Below, piece after piece: positions 1 through 8,632 of a stretch of 51,983 nucleotides of DNA. Made by a program: the position numbers and the translations under genes. The notes under the pieces are model-generated. The model was given only the letters and a program-made list of their open reading frames with translations. It was not told the origin of the DNA and did not search any database. Origin of the DNA: an uncultured Anaerolineae bacterium (GTDB lineage: Bacteria; Chloroflexota; Anaerolineae; Anaerolineales; Villigracilaceae). Each line of letters begins with the position of its first letter. Position 1 is the stretch's first letter. The DNA lies in assembly GCA_903910795.1 (NCBI GenBank), contig CAIWAX010000010.1, forward strand, positions 1 to 51,983. Reading direction: 5' to 3'.

Positions 1-120
1 CGCACACCTGCACTTGCGTTCCGGTGCGATTTGCCGATTTGCTAAGCAAATCGCAAATCGTGTGTTCTTGGCGGGGTTAGGTCCTCATCGCCAACAATGA
101 AGCAACCCGTCAACAGTTAC
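1..120 (-). repeat. Structured intergenic repeat, copy C0 (cut by window edge)
   Basis: Read on the minus strand, this opens with GTAACTGTTGACGGGTTG (103-120) and continues through the shared core GGCGATGAGGACC and CCCCGCCAAGAACA, then a nested palindrome around GATTTGCTTAGCAAATC and the AACGCAAGTGCAGGTGTG module. The same order is seen at 45763-46044 and 48137-48381. The other end lies outside the window. No protein-coding potential is evident. Confidence 0.85.
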
Positions 121-123
121 CAT

Positions 124-198
124 AATTCTTACAAAGACTTAATCCTTCTGTAAGAATTATCTTTTCCAGCCTTGATATAATAAATCAGACACAAGGAG
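124..198 (+). promoter_or_regulatory. Promoter region with inverted repeat upstream of the molybdoenzyme gene
   Basis: A perfect 10-bp inverted repeat AATTCTTACA (124-133) / TGTAAGAATT (149-158) lies upstream of a good -10 hexamer TATAAT (176-181). An AAGGAG ribosome-binding site at 193-198 precedes the ATG at 206. No clear -35 hexamer is visible. The inverted repeat could be an operator or a hairpin; that role is inferred. Confidence 0.55.
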
Positions 199-205
199 TC
201 CATAT

Positions 206-847
206 ATGTTCATGTTTGAAGGCCCTGACCGCCGCAAAGAAGAAGAACGTATCCGCAAAGAAGGCCGCCTGCCCCCCGGACAATCGTTAACGTTAAAATT
301 CCCCGTACTGCACTACGGCCCCGTGCCGCCCTTCAACCCATCCACCTGGGATTTGCGCCTATACGGCGAAGTCGAACAGGAAAAGCGCTGGACCTGGGAT
401 GAATTCAACAAACTCCCGCGCACCAAACTGCTCATGGACATTCACTGCGTAACGCGCTGGAGCAAGTTCGATACCCTCTGGGAAGGCGTTTCAATCAAAA
501 CCCTCGTGGAGCAGGGACTAATCAAAATCAAACCCACCGCCAAATACGTCATGCAACACGCCGAATACGGCTTCACCGTTAATTTACCCCTCGAAGTAGT
601 TTTACAGGAAAACTTCCTGATGGCAACCCATCTGGACGGCAAACCGATCAACCCGGATCACGGCTACCCGCTGCGAGGCGTGGTCGGTTTCATCCCCCAA
701 CAGGAAACCCTTGAAACACCCTACTTCTGGAAAGGCGCCAAATGGCTGCGCGGGCTGGAGTTTATGCCCGCTGACCGGCGCGGCTTCTGGGAACAAGCCG
801 GCTACCATAACCGGGCAGACGTTTGGAAAGAAGAACGTTTCGGATAA
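206..847 (+). CDS. Molybdopterin-dependent oxidoreductase, sulfite oxidase family
   Basis: A 213-residue protein that matches the sulfite-oxidase-type molybdopterin domain almost end to end. The HCVTRWS motif (about residues 80-86) contains the cysteine expected to ligate molybdenum. The C-terminal PYFWKGAKWLRGLEF and GYHNRADVWKEERFG stretches are typical of the short bacterial YuiH/YedY-like branch. The start at 206 is fixed by an AAGGAG eight bases upstream. There is no twin-arginine signal or dimerisation domain, so the protein is probably cytoplasmic, and no heme partner gene is adjacent. The loop around GVVGFIPQQETLETPYFW seems longer than usual in the family. The substrate cannot be read from sequence. 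Confidence 0.88.
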   Translation: MFMFEGPDRRKEEERIRKEGRLPPGQSLTLKFPVLHYGPVPPFNPSTWDLRLYGEVEQEKRWTWDEFNKLPRTKLLMDIHCVTRWSKFDTLWEGVSIKTLVEQGLIKIKPTAKYVMQHAEYGFTVNLPLEVVLQENFLMATHLDGKPINPDHGYPLRGVVGFIPQQETLETPYFWKGAKWLRGLEFMPADRRGFWEQAGYHNRADVWKEERFG

Positions 848-931
848 GATGGCGTTCATATCTTATGGGCCAGGTCGCCGCCGCGGCCCGCCAGACACAT
901 CCCCTGTGGGTGAGCCCTGTGCGACCTGGCC
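844..931. terminator. Convergent-gene hairpin region
   Basis: Two inverted repeats fill the gap between converging genes. The first is ATAAGAT (844-850) / ATCTTAT (860-866), overlapping the stop of the molybdoenzyme gene. The second is GGCCAGGTCGC (868-878) / GCGACCTGGCC (921-931), reaching the stop codon of the minus-strand gene. There is no T-tract, so termination is inferred from position and pairing. Confidence 0.45.
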
Positions 932-2682
932 TACCTCTCCTCATACAACGCCAGATCGTTGAAATCCAGCAGTTTAACGACAGATTTGTCCGTCATATCA
1001 TTCACAGAATAGCGGCTCTTCTTGACGATGATATAGGTATGCCCCTGTCCGCTTTTGGTCTGAGAAAGCGGCACCGGCACATCATAATACCAGCAATAAA
1101 AATAAAACGGCCAATCCGCCACACCAGTCACATGCACCGCATCATCCCTACCCAAAATCGGCTTCAGATACTCCACCGCCAATTGCGCCTCGGGAAAAGC
1201 ACTCGTATCGGCATACTGGCTGATAACATTCGAGGACATCACCCCCCCCGCATACACCAGCGCGCCAACCAACACAGCAGCCTGCGCCAGGCTCTGCCAG
1301 CCAGGGCTCAGGCCAGCCAGCAATCTGCCCAACCCCGCATCCGCCAGCACAAAGATAAATGGCAGCATAAAAATCCATGTGCGCGAATACAGGTTAGTAT
1401 GCTGCAGCAACATCACCGCCAGCGAACCGGCCAGCAGCCCCGGCAGCATATATACCCTGTGGGTCAGCCTCATCTGCCAATCCCGCTTTATATACCCTGT
1501 GGGGCGGACGGCCAGCACCAGCCCCAGCAGCGCCAGCCCCACCCCAACCACCAGCACCGGCATAGGCACATCCCGCGTCAGCTCCTCCACCGTTTTCAGC
1601 GACTGCGGCAGCAAGCCCGCCAAAAAATCCGGCCAGGTTTGAGATTCAACATAGCGGTTGGCAATAATCGGCCCCAGCCCGCCCGCCACCAGCATCACCG
1701 GCGTATACAGTATCAGCGTGAAAATGCCGCTTAAAACACCAAACGGCAGAGTAAACTCCAGTAATATCTTTTTAACATCTGCCCTATCGGTTTGCACAAA
1801 CAGCACAGCCGCCAGCCAGCAGAACACGCCCGCCGCCCCCACCAACATAGACGGCATCGTCAGCATCCCCAGCGCCGAGACAAAAGCCAACAGCGCCACC
1901 CTCCCAAATGTCAGATGCTCAACGACCTTCAGCCCGATCAAGGCTGCCAGCAGAGTCAACACCACGATCAGGGTATACCCGCGCGCGTTAGTCGAATACA
2001 GAATCAAGTATGGGAACACCGCCGCGCTCAACGCCGCCAGCCTGCCCGAGTTTGGGCCCGGGTTAAGCCGCCGGGCCAGGGCGTACGTCAGCAAAATCGT
2101 CAGCAACCCCATCAGAAAAGCCGGCATGCGGATCGAAACCGGGCTGGCGCCCAGCAGCAGGATCGAAAGCTTGACCAGCAAAGTATGCAGCACATGGTTA
2201 TTCGGCACATCATAGCCAAACAGCGCCAGGAAATCCTTATTGGCAAAGTTCAAAAAAGTATAAGACTCATCCCCGCGCATAGGTTGCGACAGATAATACC
2301 CGCGCGCGCCCGCGCCGATTGCCAGCGCCGCCAGCGGCCAGAACCACCCCCTGCCCGCGTCTGACTGCCGGAAGGCCTCCATCTCAGCCCGAAAATCGCT
2401 CCACAACCGCCCCATCCCCACCGCCAGCCGGGAAACCAGCGTGTGCCCCCGCGCAACCGAAAAAAAAGACAGCCCAGCCAACCCCAAACCGGCCAGCCCA
2501 TAGCCCAGGCACAACCCCGCGATAATCGTCCCCCGCTCCGCCCACAGGCTGGAATGATAGACAAAATTCACTGCCCGCGCGCCCAGAGACGTCACCCCCA
2601 ACAAGCATAAAAACAACCCCAGCAGCAATATCAGCGCAGGTTCGCAATAGCATCGTAAATCAAGGCGTCGAGACGATTTCAT
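931..2682 (-). CDS. PMT/ArnT-like (GT39 superfamily) membrane glycosyltransferase
   Basis: A 583-residue polytopic membrane protein with about a dozen hydrophobic segments. The first extracytoplasmic loop carries MRGDESYTF (Asp near residue 138), the acidic motif position of lipid-linked-sugar glycosyltransferases of the GT39/GT83 type. DVPNNHVLHTLL followed by RMPAFLMGLL is the usual continuation. The start at 2682 (MKSSRRLDL) is preferred over an upstream codon at 2709 because AGAGG lies eight bases before it. The gene stands alone and converges on the molybdoenzyme gene. The family transfers a sugar from a polyprenyl-phosphate donor outside the membrane; acceptor and sugar are unknown. An exact 15-bp repeat sits inside the gene. 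Confidence 0.82.
   Translation of the reverse strand: MKSSRRLDLRCYCEPALILLLGLFLCLLGVTSLGARAVNFVYHSSLWAERGTIIAGLCLGYGLAGLGLAGLSFFSVARGHTLVSRLAVGMGRLWSDFRAEMEAFRQSDAGRGWFWPLAALAIGAGARGYYLSQPMRGDESYTFLNFANKDFLALFGYDVPNNHVLHTLLVKLSILLLGASPVSIRMPAFLMGLLTILLTYALARRLNPGPNSGRLAALSAAVFPYLILYSTNARGYTLIVVLTLLAALIGLKVVEHLTFGRVALLAFVSALGMLTMPSMLVGAAGVFCWLAAVLFVQTDRADVKKILLEFTLPFGVLSGIFTLILYTPVMLVAGGLGPIIANRYVESQTWPDFLAGLLPQSLKTVEELTRDVPMPVLVVGVGLALLGLVLAVRPTGYIKRDWQMRLTHRVYMLPGLLAGSLAVMLLQHTNLYSRTWIFMLPFIFVLADAGLGRLLAGLSPGWQSLAQAAVLVGALVYAGGVMSSNVISQYADTSAFPEAQLAVEYLKPILGRDDAVHVTGVADWPFYFYCWYYDVPVPLSQTKSGQGHTYIIVKKSRYSVNDMTDKSVVKLLDFNDLALYEER
1449..1503. repeat. Duplicated 15-mer inside a coding sequence
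   Basis: TATATACCCTGTGGG occurs at 1449-1463 and again at 1489-1503, 40 bp apart, so it is read in two different frames of the membrane glycosyltransferase gene. CCCACAGGG cores recur near 30290 and 45933 in other repeats, so this may be the footprint of a short mobile sequence. Confidence 0.6.
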
Positions 2683-2829
2683 AAAAATTTCCTCTCTGAA
2701 TTCTAACACCGCCGCACCGAGGTGCGTGCCCCTGTGATAAATGACACGCCAAAACGATGCAAACCAGTGACCTTTTAAACCCGTTTTTGCAGTATCATAA
2801 CCTTGGGCACGTTACCAATTTAATACACG

Positions 2830-3065
2830 GTCAGGGTACTTTTCTCCCGGATGAGAAAGTTTAATGGCGATACCGGTGCGGTGCACACATTTTTGTGCGC
2901 CCAGTCCGGTGCTGTCGCGCAACTGTAAGTCCCGCTCCAGGGTTGGAGCCGGACAAGCCAGGTCGCCCGCCCGACCAGTGTTTCCAGCCGCCTCGCGGAA
3001 AGGCCCTGGGAATAGCATCACCCTGTCAATCATCCATTTTCCCTGCCGCGCGGCAGGGATTTTTG
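2830..3065 (+). promoter_or_regulatory. Cobalamin (AdoCbl) riboswitch
   Basis: Directly upstream of the cob genes. The conserved core elements are readable in order: a CCGGTGCGG segment near 2873, AGTCCGGTGCTGTCGCGCAA (about 2901-2920) with ACTGTAA following, then GCCGGAC and the B12-box-like GCCAGGTCGCCC (about 2957-2968). A strong terminator hairpin follows at 3041-3065. Known riboswitches of this class reduce downstream expression when adenosylcobalamin is bound; a transcription-termination mechanism is inferred here from the hairpin. Outer boundaries are approximate. Confidence 0.9.
3041..3065 (+). terminator. Riboswitch-linked intrinsic terminator
   Basis: CCCTGCCGCGCGGCAGGG (3041-3058) is a perfect palindrome followed by ATTTTTG. 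It lies between the cobalamin riboswitch aptamer and cobO (start 3103), the position expected for an expression platform. Without the competing antiterminator fold this would end transcription before the cob genes. Confidence 0.85.
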
Positions 3066-3102
3066 TTATCACCACCGGTCAGCACAAAAGCGAGGATACC
3101 CG

Positions 3103-3636
3103 ATGGAACAATCTACACCCAGAGGTCTTGTGATCGTCAATACCGGCAACGGCAAAGGCAAAACCACCGCCGCCCTCGGGCTGATTTTGCGCGCCTCCGG
3201 CTGGGAAAAACGCACCTGCATGCTGCAGTTCATCAAAAACCAGGGCGCCGCCTGGGGTGAGATCCGCCTGGCGCGCAAGCTCGGGCTCGAAATCGTCCCG
3301 ACCGGCGACGGATTCACCTGGCTCAGCAAGGATATCGACCAGTCCGCGGAGTTAGCCCGAGCTGCCTGGCAGGAAGCCCAGCGGCGTATCCTGAGCGGCG
3401 AATTTGACCTGATCGTGCTGGACGAATTCACCTATACCATGACCCTCGGCTGGCTGGATGCGAAAGAAGTCGTTGAATGGCTGCGCGCCAACAAACCCGC
3501 CGCCCTGCACCTGGTCATCACCGGGCGTGACGCCCCCGCCGAGCTGATCGAATACGCCGACCTGGTGACCGAGATGCGCGAGATCAAACACCCCTACCAG
3601 GCCGGCATCAAGGCCCAACGCGGTATTGAATATTAA
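3103..3636 (+). CDS. cobO: Corrinoid adenosyltransferase (CobO/BtuR type)
   Basis: A 177-residue protein with the P-loop GNGKGKTT at residues 15-22 right at the N-terminus and the family's LDEF acidic motif near residue 107. It transfers the adenosyl group of ATP to the cobalt of reduced corrinoids, making the adenosyl form used by the later enzymes. Length and architecture match the CobA/CobO/BtuR family fully. The start has a GAGG site nine bases upstream. It is the first gene after the cobalamin riboswitch, and cobT begins 22 bases after its stop, so the two are very likely co-transcribed and B12-repressed. Confidence 0.93.
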   Translation: MEQSTPRGLVIVNTGNGKGKTTAALGLILRASGWEKRTCMLQFIKNQGAAWGEIRLARKLGLEIVPTGDGFTWLSKDIDQSAELARAAWQEAQRRILSGEFDLIVLDEFTYTMTLGWLDAKEVVEWLRANKPAALHLVITGRDAPAELIEYADLVTEMREIKHPYQAGIKAQRGIEY

Positions 3637-3658
3637 AAATCGTAACAAAGGAGTTTCA

Positions 3659-4708
3659 ATGTTAGACCAGACCATCTCTCAGATCAAAGCCCTCGATGAA
3701 ACCGCCGCCGCGGCCGCCCGCGCGCGCCAGGACACCCTCACTAAACCCCCCGGCAGCCTTGGCCGCCTGGAAGCCCTCTCCATACAGATCGCCGGCATCA
3801 CAGGCCAGCCCATCCCAGTCATCAAAGACAAAGTTATCATCACCATGGCAGGCGATCACGGCGTGGTGGCTGACGGCGTCAGCGCCTTCCCTCAGGAAGT
3901 CACCCCCCAAATGGTCACCAACTTCCTGCATGGCGGCGCGGCCATCAACTCACTCGCCCGCCATGTCGGTGCCCGCATTGTGGTCGTGGATATGGGTGTG
4001 GCCGTTGACATGCCCGCCCACCCGCAGCTTGTCAATAAAAAGGTGGCACTCGGGACACACAGCCTGGCGCACGGCCCAGCCATGACCCGCGCCCAGGCCA
4101 TCCAGTCCCTTGAAGCCGGTATAGAAGTCGTTGAAGCCGAAATCGCTCGCGGCCTGGATATCGTCGGCACCGGCGACATGGGCATCGGCAACACGACCCC
4201 CTCCGCCGCCATCGCCTGCGTGCTGACCGGCGAAGCGCCCGCCAAAATTGCCGGGCGCGGCACAGGCCTGGACGATGCCGGTCTGCGCCACAAAATCAGC
4301 ATCCTCGAGCAGGCCCTGGCCGTCAACCAGCCCGACCCGCAGGATGGGCTGGATATCCTCGCCAAAGTCGGTGGTTTTGAGATCGGCGGGCTGGCGGGCG
4401 TCATGCTTGGCGCCGCCGCGCATGGCAAACCCGTTGTGGTGGATGGTTTTATTTCCACCGCCGCCGCCATGCTGGCCGTGACCCTGGCCCCCGCCGCGCG
4501 CCCCTATCTGATCGCCGCGCACCGCTCCCAGGAATACGGCCACAACGCCATGCTGGCCTGGTTGGGTCTTGAGCCGCTGGTGGATATGCACATGCGCCTC
4601 GGCGAAGGCACCGGCGCCGCCATTGGCATCAGCCTGGCCGAAGCCGCCTGCAAAGTGCTGGCCGAAATGGCCACCTTTGCCGAAGCTGGTGTATCCGACA
4701 AGGAATAA
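3659..4708 (+). CDS. cobT: Nicotinate-nucleotide-dimethylbenzimidazole phosphoribosyltransferase
   Basis: A 349-residue protein. It makes alpha-ribazole phosphate from nicotinate mononucleotide and a lower-ligand base for the cobalamin nucleotide loop. Motifs seen: TKPPGSLGRLE (residues 28-38), TMAGDHGV (62-69), GDMGIGNTTPSAA mid-protein, and RLGEGTGAAI near the C-terminus, which holds the glutamate described as catalytic in the family. The start at 3659 is chosen over 3626 because AAAGGAG sits five bases before it. It follows cobO closely and belongs to the riboswitch-controlled unit. Confidence 0.95.
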   Translation: MLDQTISQIKALDETAAAAARARQDTLTKPPGSLGRLEALSIQIAGITGQPIPVIKDKVIITMAGDHGVVADGVSAFPQEVTPQMVTNFLHGGAAINSLARHVGARIVVVDMGVAVDMPAHPQLVNKKVALGTHSLAHGPAMTRAQAIQSLEAGIEVVEAEIARGLDIVGTGDMGIGNTTPSAAIACVLTGEAPAKIAGRGTGLDDAGLRHKISILEQALAVNQPDPQDGLDILAKVGGFEIGGLAGVMLGAAAHGKPVVVDGFISTAAAMLAVTLAPAARPYLIAAHRSQEYGHNAMLAWLGLEPLVDMHMRLGEGTGAAIGISLAEAACKVLAEMATFAEAGVSDKE

Positions 4709-4715
4709 GGCATAT

Positions 4716-4767
4716 ATCCGCAGATGCGCGCAGATAAAGCAATCAAAATCTGCGTACATCTGCGGAT
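4716..4767. repeat. Imperfect 20-bp inverted repeat between cobT and cobS
   Basis: ATCCGCAGATGCGCGCAGAT (4716-4735) pairs with ATCTGCGTACATCTGCGGAT (4748-4767), with two mismatches. It resembles CGCAGAT-type intergenic repeats familiar in many bacterial genomes. It forms a hairpin in the 105-bp cobT-cobS gap with no T-tract after it, so it may separate or stabilise mRNA segments rather than terminate. Confidence 0.75.
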
Positions 4768-4813
4768 TGATCTTTGCTGTTTCCGGTTGCAAACGATAAA
4801 CTCAAAGTAACCC

Positions 4814-5545
4814 ATGATTCCTCTGCTGGCTGCTTTTCAATTCCTGACCATCTTCCCCGCTGTCATCCAGCGCCTGTTTACCCCGCGCGAAATGGGGCGC
4901 TCCACCGCCTTCTACCCCTTTGTGGGGCTGGTGCTGGGCGGTATCCTGCTCGCCCTGGATGGCGGTCTGCGGCTTTTCCTACCCGCGCAGCTTGCCGCCG
5001 TATTCATCGTTACCGCCTGGCTGCTGCTCACCCGCGCCCTGCATTTTGACGGCTTCCTCGATATTTTCGACGGCCTGTTTGGCGGCTTCACCCCTGAGCG
5101 CCGCCTGGAGATCATGAAAGACTCGCGCGCCGGCTCCTTCGGCGTCGCCGCGGGCGGCCTGCTGCTCTTCGCCAAAATAGCATCCATCACCGCCCTGCTC
5201 GACCGCCCCGCCGCCTTTCTGCTCGCGCCTGTCCTGGCGCGCTGGGTCATGGTGCTCGCCATCTTCGCTTTCCCCTACGCCCGTGAAAAAGGTCTCGGCC
5301 GGGATATGAAGGATCAAACCGGCTGGGCCCAGTTGCTTTTTGCCACCCTGACCGCCCTGGCCGTGGCCTGGTTCGCGGCGGGCTGGCTGGGATTGCTGGC
5401 CCTGATCCTGACTGCCGCCATCTTTTGGCTGGCTTGCCGCTTCATGCTGACCATGATCCCCGGCCTGACCGGCGACAGTTATGGCATGCTCTGCGAACTG
5501 ATCGAACTCTGCGTGCTGGTCGTCTTTACGGTGGTAAGATATTAA
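4814..5545 (+). CDS. cobS: Adenosylcobinamide-GDP ribazoletransferase (cobalamin synthase)
   Basis: A 243-residue integral membrane protein with about six hydrophobic segments. It joins adenosylcobinamide-GDP to alpha-ribazole (or its phosphate). The family's metal-binding motifs are present: HFDGFLDIFDGLFG (residues 77-90), then MKDSRAGSFG (101-110). The typical C-terminal GDSYGMLCELIE element is also there. Length is normal. No clear ribosome-binding site precedes the ATG. The 600-bp region after its stop separates it from cobU, which normally follows directly. Confidence 0.93.
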   Translation: MIPLLAAFQFLTIFPAVIQRLFTPREMGRSTAFYPFVGLVLGGILLALDGGLRLFLPAQLAAVFIVTAWLLLTRALHFDGFLDIFDGLFGGFTPERRLEIMKDSRAGSFGVAAGGLLLFAKIASITALLDRPAAFLLAPVLARWVMVLAIFAFPYAREKGLGRDMKDQTGWAQLLFATLTALAVAWFAAGWLGLLALILTAAIFWLACRFMLTMIPGLTGDSYGMLCELIELCVLVVFTVVRY

Positions 5546-5647
5546 TATTTAAGGGTTTTTACCGCAAAACCACAAAGAACGCCAGACGGTCCAATTTAAA
5601 AAATCCTGAGCACAATGCACAATGGTCACTGGGTGTACATAGGGTCA

Positions 5648-5716
5648 AAAACTGTAGTGGTCAGGGAAAGCATAAACACTAAAAAAAAACACCTCAACCA
5701 AAGTCGTCAGGAACGC
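5648..5716 (+). repeat. Dispersed 70-bp repeat
   Basis: It shares AAACTGTAGT, GAAAGC, TAAACAC and AAAGTCG with the stretch at 47924-47993, in the same order and at nearly the same spacing. Both copies lie in intergenic DNA more than 42 kb apart. Confidence 0.7.
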
Positions 5717-5963
5717 AAAGAAAATCAATGCACAGCATTTAAAACTTGGCGTCCTAATATGATAGGACAAGGATGGCATAGCAAACCGATTGGCGTACAG
5801 AGAGTAATAAGACCATCGCGAAACAGTGTCGCCATGCTGTCCACATTAGTAGAATTTGGATATGATTAACATCGAGTACAGCAGACCGACTGCGTTTTGA
5901 TCGCTTTGTGCGTTGGCGAGAGACAGGTTTTGAATATTTCTCGTAAAACCAGGTCAAATTATC

Positions 5964-6074
5964 ATGACCTCCATCAAACGCTTTTCCTCCCGCCGTAATC
6001 GACTGGGCCAGTCCTTTCTTGGCCTATGCCTGAAAAAGGCGCGGTGCAGGATAAGCATGTATGGGAAAATATGA
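5964..6074 (+). pseudogene. Truncated coding remnant A, possible PLD-like protein N-terminus
   Basis: A 36-codon open frame containing RFSSRRNRLGQSFL. Bases 5973-6062 align without gaps to 8441-8530 at about 79 percent identity. Several differences fall at third codon positions, so the pair derives from a real coding sequence. The pattern R-F-S-S-R-x-x-R-L-x-Q-S-F-L-x-x-x-L-K-x-A resembles, from memory, the N-terminus of phospholipase-D-like/helicase-associated proteins. The frame ends shortly after, so it is a fragment. Confidence 0.5.
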
Positions 6075-6161
6075 CGTAAGGATATTTATGCTCAGGTACC
6101 AAACGGTCAGATATTTGATAGATTTGAAAATAAAATGAGGATTGGGTAAACGAAGATAACC

Positions 6162-8417
6162 ATGAAAAAATGTCCATACTGTGCTGAAGAGATTCAAGAT
6201 GCGGCTGTTCTTTGCAGATATTGTGGAAAAGAATTAGTTTCCCTCCCTGGCATAAGTGGAACAGTGACCAATCTACAGCCCACTGTTGCAAAACCTCCCG
6301 TAATTACATCAACACTACCTGAGCAGTATTATTCCAAAATTGTGTCATACAAAAACCAGCAAGACATGCAAAACGGCATTGCGCAAATGCAAAAACTGGG
6401 CTGGGAGGTTGTTTCAACCGCCGCAATTGACCAGGGTTGGAATGCGCGGAAAACATGCTGCCTAGGGTCTCTCTTTTTACCGTTGGCACTGCTTGGCAAG
6501 AACGCCAATGAACTGCAAGTTGCCTATCGTCACAGGATGGAATCTTTCGACGAATTAAGTGCAAAACTGAAGTCCAGCTCCATTGCACCCGAAGCAGTAA
6601 ATGATATCCCTGGACTGGAGTCACTCCTGGCATCCACACGTTCTGACCTGGCCTATTTGGGGGGAAATGTCGAAAATCTAGCCGCCAGGAAGCACATTGA
6701 TATGTTGCGCAGCAAGGAAAGCCTGGTGAGCGAAAAGTTGGCCCATGCCAGATCGGCCCTAATCATTTCAGGCTGCAGCTCGCTTTTATTGCAGGAACCT
6801 TTTAGTGAAGATGAGGTCGTACTTGGAAACCAATTAACACAGATCAACAATGATCTAAATCAACTGAAATCAGCACCCAATACTGCTGAAATCGGAGATG
6901 CCAAACGTAAATTAAATGATTTGTATAAAGATTTAAAAAAACATTATGACCCGCTTGTGATTAGCCGAGTTCTTCCTACCTTAAAATCCCAGGCTCTAAT
7001 ACCACCTTTTACGGGTGATGAGCAGGAACTGAAAAAAACGCTTGGCCTCATCAATGGCGACATTAAAATATTACAGGCATATCCAAATGTCGCAGGACTT
7101 TATAATCTCTTAAATGTTGCGAAAGAGAAAAGATCCAGGCTTTCATTTCAGATCAACAAAATAAAACTTCAGGATTTCTGGAAGTCTTTTATCAGCGGTA
7201 CAGTTATCAATGAAAGAAACAAAACGGCGCTTATTCTCTGTTCGTTGCTCTTTATGTTTGTTTTTTTGGTCAGTGGGGCCAGCGGCGCTGTAATAATTTT
7301 CCATTCAACTGGGGCGGGAATTTTCCTGCTGTTCTTTGCCATTTTTTGTCTTCTGCTCGCGGTTTTATTTGTCATACCGGTCTGGAAGCAGGATAACAGC
7401 GCCATTAACGCACTAATGTTGTCTATTTCAAAAAGGCGCACTGATCTCTTGTTGATCGTCAGCCTAGGATTGTTTTTTTCACTTACCGGGGTGATCGTGA
7501 GTTTGGGAGCTACAAGTTCCCCGACAGTTGGTGTGAGTAAATCCATTGCAACAAAATCACCAACACCCTCAGAATTTATTTCTTCAACATCCACCGAGTT
7601 ACCTGTGCAGGCACAAATAGAAACACTGCCACCAACCGCGACTATTACACCAACCACAACTCTTGCTCCAACCTCAACCCTTACACAAACTGTAACTGTT
7701 ACCTTTACACCGCAGCCCCTGGTTGGGGAAATTATGCAGGATAAAGCCAATTTGAGGTCGTCGCCTAGATTATCCTCCCCGGTTGTAGCTATATTAAAAA
7801 TAAATTCAAAATTGACCCTGATCGCGAACAGCCAAGATGGGAAGTGGGCTTTAGCGGTGACAGAAAATAATATCAAAGGCTGGATCTATAAAGCGCTTGT
7901 TAAATTGTCTGGAACGACAGAAACGCTGCCAATCAGTGCGGAAATCATATTAACAGTTACCCCAACAATTACGACCGCCCCAACACTAACGGCCACCCCG
8001 ACCGAGAACCCGGCTGATTTAATCTGGATTTTAAATGTAGCCTCCATATCTCCGGAATTTATTCCAGCAAGTGAAGAGTTGTCTGGATTATTTGCAGATG
8101 CATCCACTGACATGTCCTTATTATTTTCTGATAGCTGGAAGATGCGAGTTGCAGCTAATTTGGCTACAATACAGAATGTCGCCAGAAAATTAAGAAATTT
8201 TCCACCACCATCGGGTAAATTGGCAGCCGCGAACAGGTGGATCCAGCTTTCTGCCAATGAAATGGACCTGGCCGTAAATAACATTGCTTTTGGGCTGGAT
8301 CACCTTGATACAGCTTCAATGGAAAGAGCGAATACTAATATGAACAATATTTCTAAATATTTGGACAAGGCCGCGGAAGAAATTCGCAAAGCCTATCCTG
8401 AAAAATTCCAGAATTGA
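6162..8417 (+). CDS. Zinc-ribbon, transmembrane, SH3b-domain protein of unknown function
   Basis: A 751-residue modular protein. Residues 1-25 form a zinc ribbon (CPYC...CRYC). A largely helical cytoplasmic part follows to about residue 345. Three hydrophobic segments then cover about 352-410 and 425-450. Next come a Thr/Pro-rich linker (about 465-525), a bacterial SH3 domain (about 525-585, with [17 protein letters not shown] and [10 protein letters not shown]), a second Thr/Pro linker and a helical C-terminal domain. It is probably anchored in the membrane with the SH3b part outside, perhaps binding envelope polymer; that is inferred. GC is clearly lower than in the flanking cob genes, and the gene interrupts cobS-cobU between two related remnants, suggesting insertion. 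No function is assigned. Confidence 0.75.
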   Translation: MKKCPYCAEEIQDAAVLCRYCGKELVSLPGISGTVTNLQPTVAKPPVITSTLPEQYYSKIVSYKNQQDMQNGIAQMQKLGWEVVSTAAIDQGWNARKTCCLGSLFLPLALLGKNANELQVAYRHRMESFDELSAKLKSSSIAPEAVNDIPGLESLLASTRSDLAYLGGNVENLAARKHIDMLRSKESLVSEKLAHARSALIISGCSSLLLQEPFSEDEVVLGNQLTQINNDLNQLKSAPNTAEIGDAKRKLNDLYKDLKKHYDPLVISRVLPTLKSQALIPPFTGDEQELKKTLGLINGDIKILQAYPNVAGLYNLLNVAKEKRSRLSFQINKIKLQDFWKSFISGTVINERNKTALILCSLLFMFVFLVSGASGAVIIFHSTGAGIFLLFFAIFCLLLAVLFVIPVWKQDNSAINALMLSISKRRTDLLLIVSLGLFFSLTGVIVSLGATSSPTVGVSKSIATKSPTPSEFISSTSTELPVQAQIETLPPTATITPTTTLAPTSTLTQTVTVTFTPQPLVGEIMQDKANLRSSPRLSSPVVAILKINSKLTLIANSQDGKWALAVTENNIKGWIYKALVKLSGTTETLPISAEIILTVTPTITTAPTLTATPTENPADLIWILNVASISPEFIPASEELSGLFADASTDMSLLFSDSWKMRVAANLATIQNVARKLRNFPPPSGKLAAANRWIQLSANEMDLAVNNIAFGLDHLDTASMERANTNMNNISKYLDKAAEEIRKAYPEKFQN

Positions 8418-8425
8418 AATAGAAT

Positions 8426-8535
8426 ATGGCAGCAGCTCCCATTAACCGCTTTTCCTCCCGCCACAAACGTCTGGACCAGTCTTTCCTCAGCCAACGACTG
8501 AAAGAGGCGCAGTGCGGAATAAGCATATATAAGGA
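8426..8535 (+). pseudogene. Truncated coding remnant B, partner of 5964-6074
   Basis: The frame begins at 8426 and reads INRFSSRHKRLDQSFL and then RLKEA. It is gaplessly alignable to remnant A over 90 bp and closer to the presumed ancestral protein. After about 8535 it runs into CGCAAAGACGCAAG-type repeat sequence. The open frame formally continues to 8632, but that part looks repeat-derived. It sits just upstream of cobU. Confidence 0.5.
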
Positions 8536-8632
8536 CGCCTCTCGCAAAGACGCAAGGCTCGCAAAGGAAAATCAAAATAGGGTTTTCTTAGCACTCTCAC
8601 GTCTTCGCTGTTCGAATAGCTGGAGTACATGA

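Larger units (their letters stand above)
5546..6161. other. Repeat- and remnant-rich intergenic region between cobS and the zinc-ribbon gene
   Basis: This 616-bp region is AT-richer than the cob genes. It holds a dispersed repeat at 5648-5716 that reappears at 47924-47993, and a short coding remnant at 5964-6074. The rest (about 5720-5960 and 6075-6161) shows no gene I can support. Short open frames such as the one at 5615-5869 have no recognisable motif. Confidence 0.6.

Noticed and set aside
823-1734. Long 303-residue plus-strand open frame rich in His, Gln and Arg
   Set aside because: It lies antisense to the well-supported membrane glycosyltransferase and has the biased composition of a shadow frame.
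3950-4792. 280-residue minus-strand open frame
   Set aside because: It is antisense to cobT, Gly/His-rich with no motif, and is a shadow of a high-GC gene.
5615-5869. 84-residue open frame after cobS
   Set aside because: No recognisable domain or ribosome-binding site, and it overlaps the dispersed 70-bp repeat.
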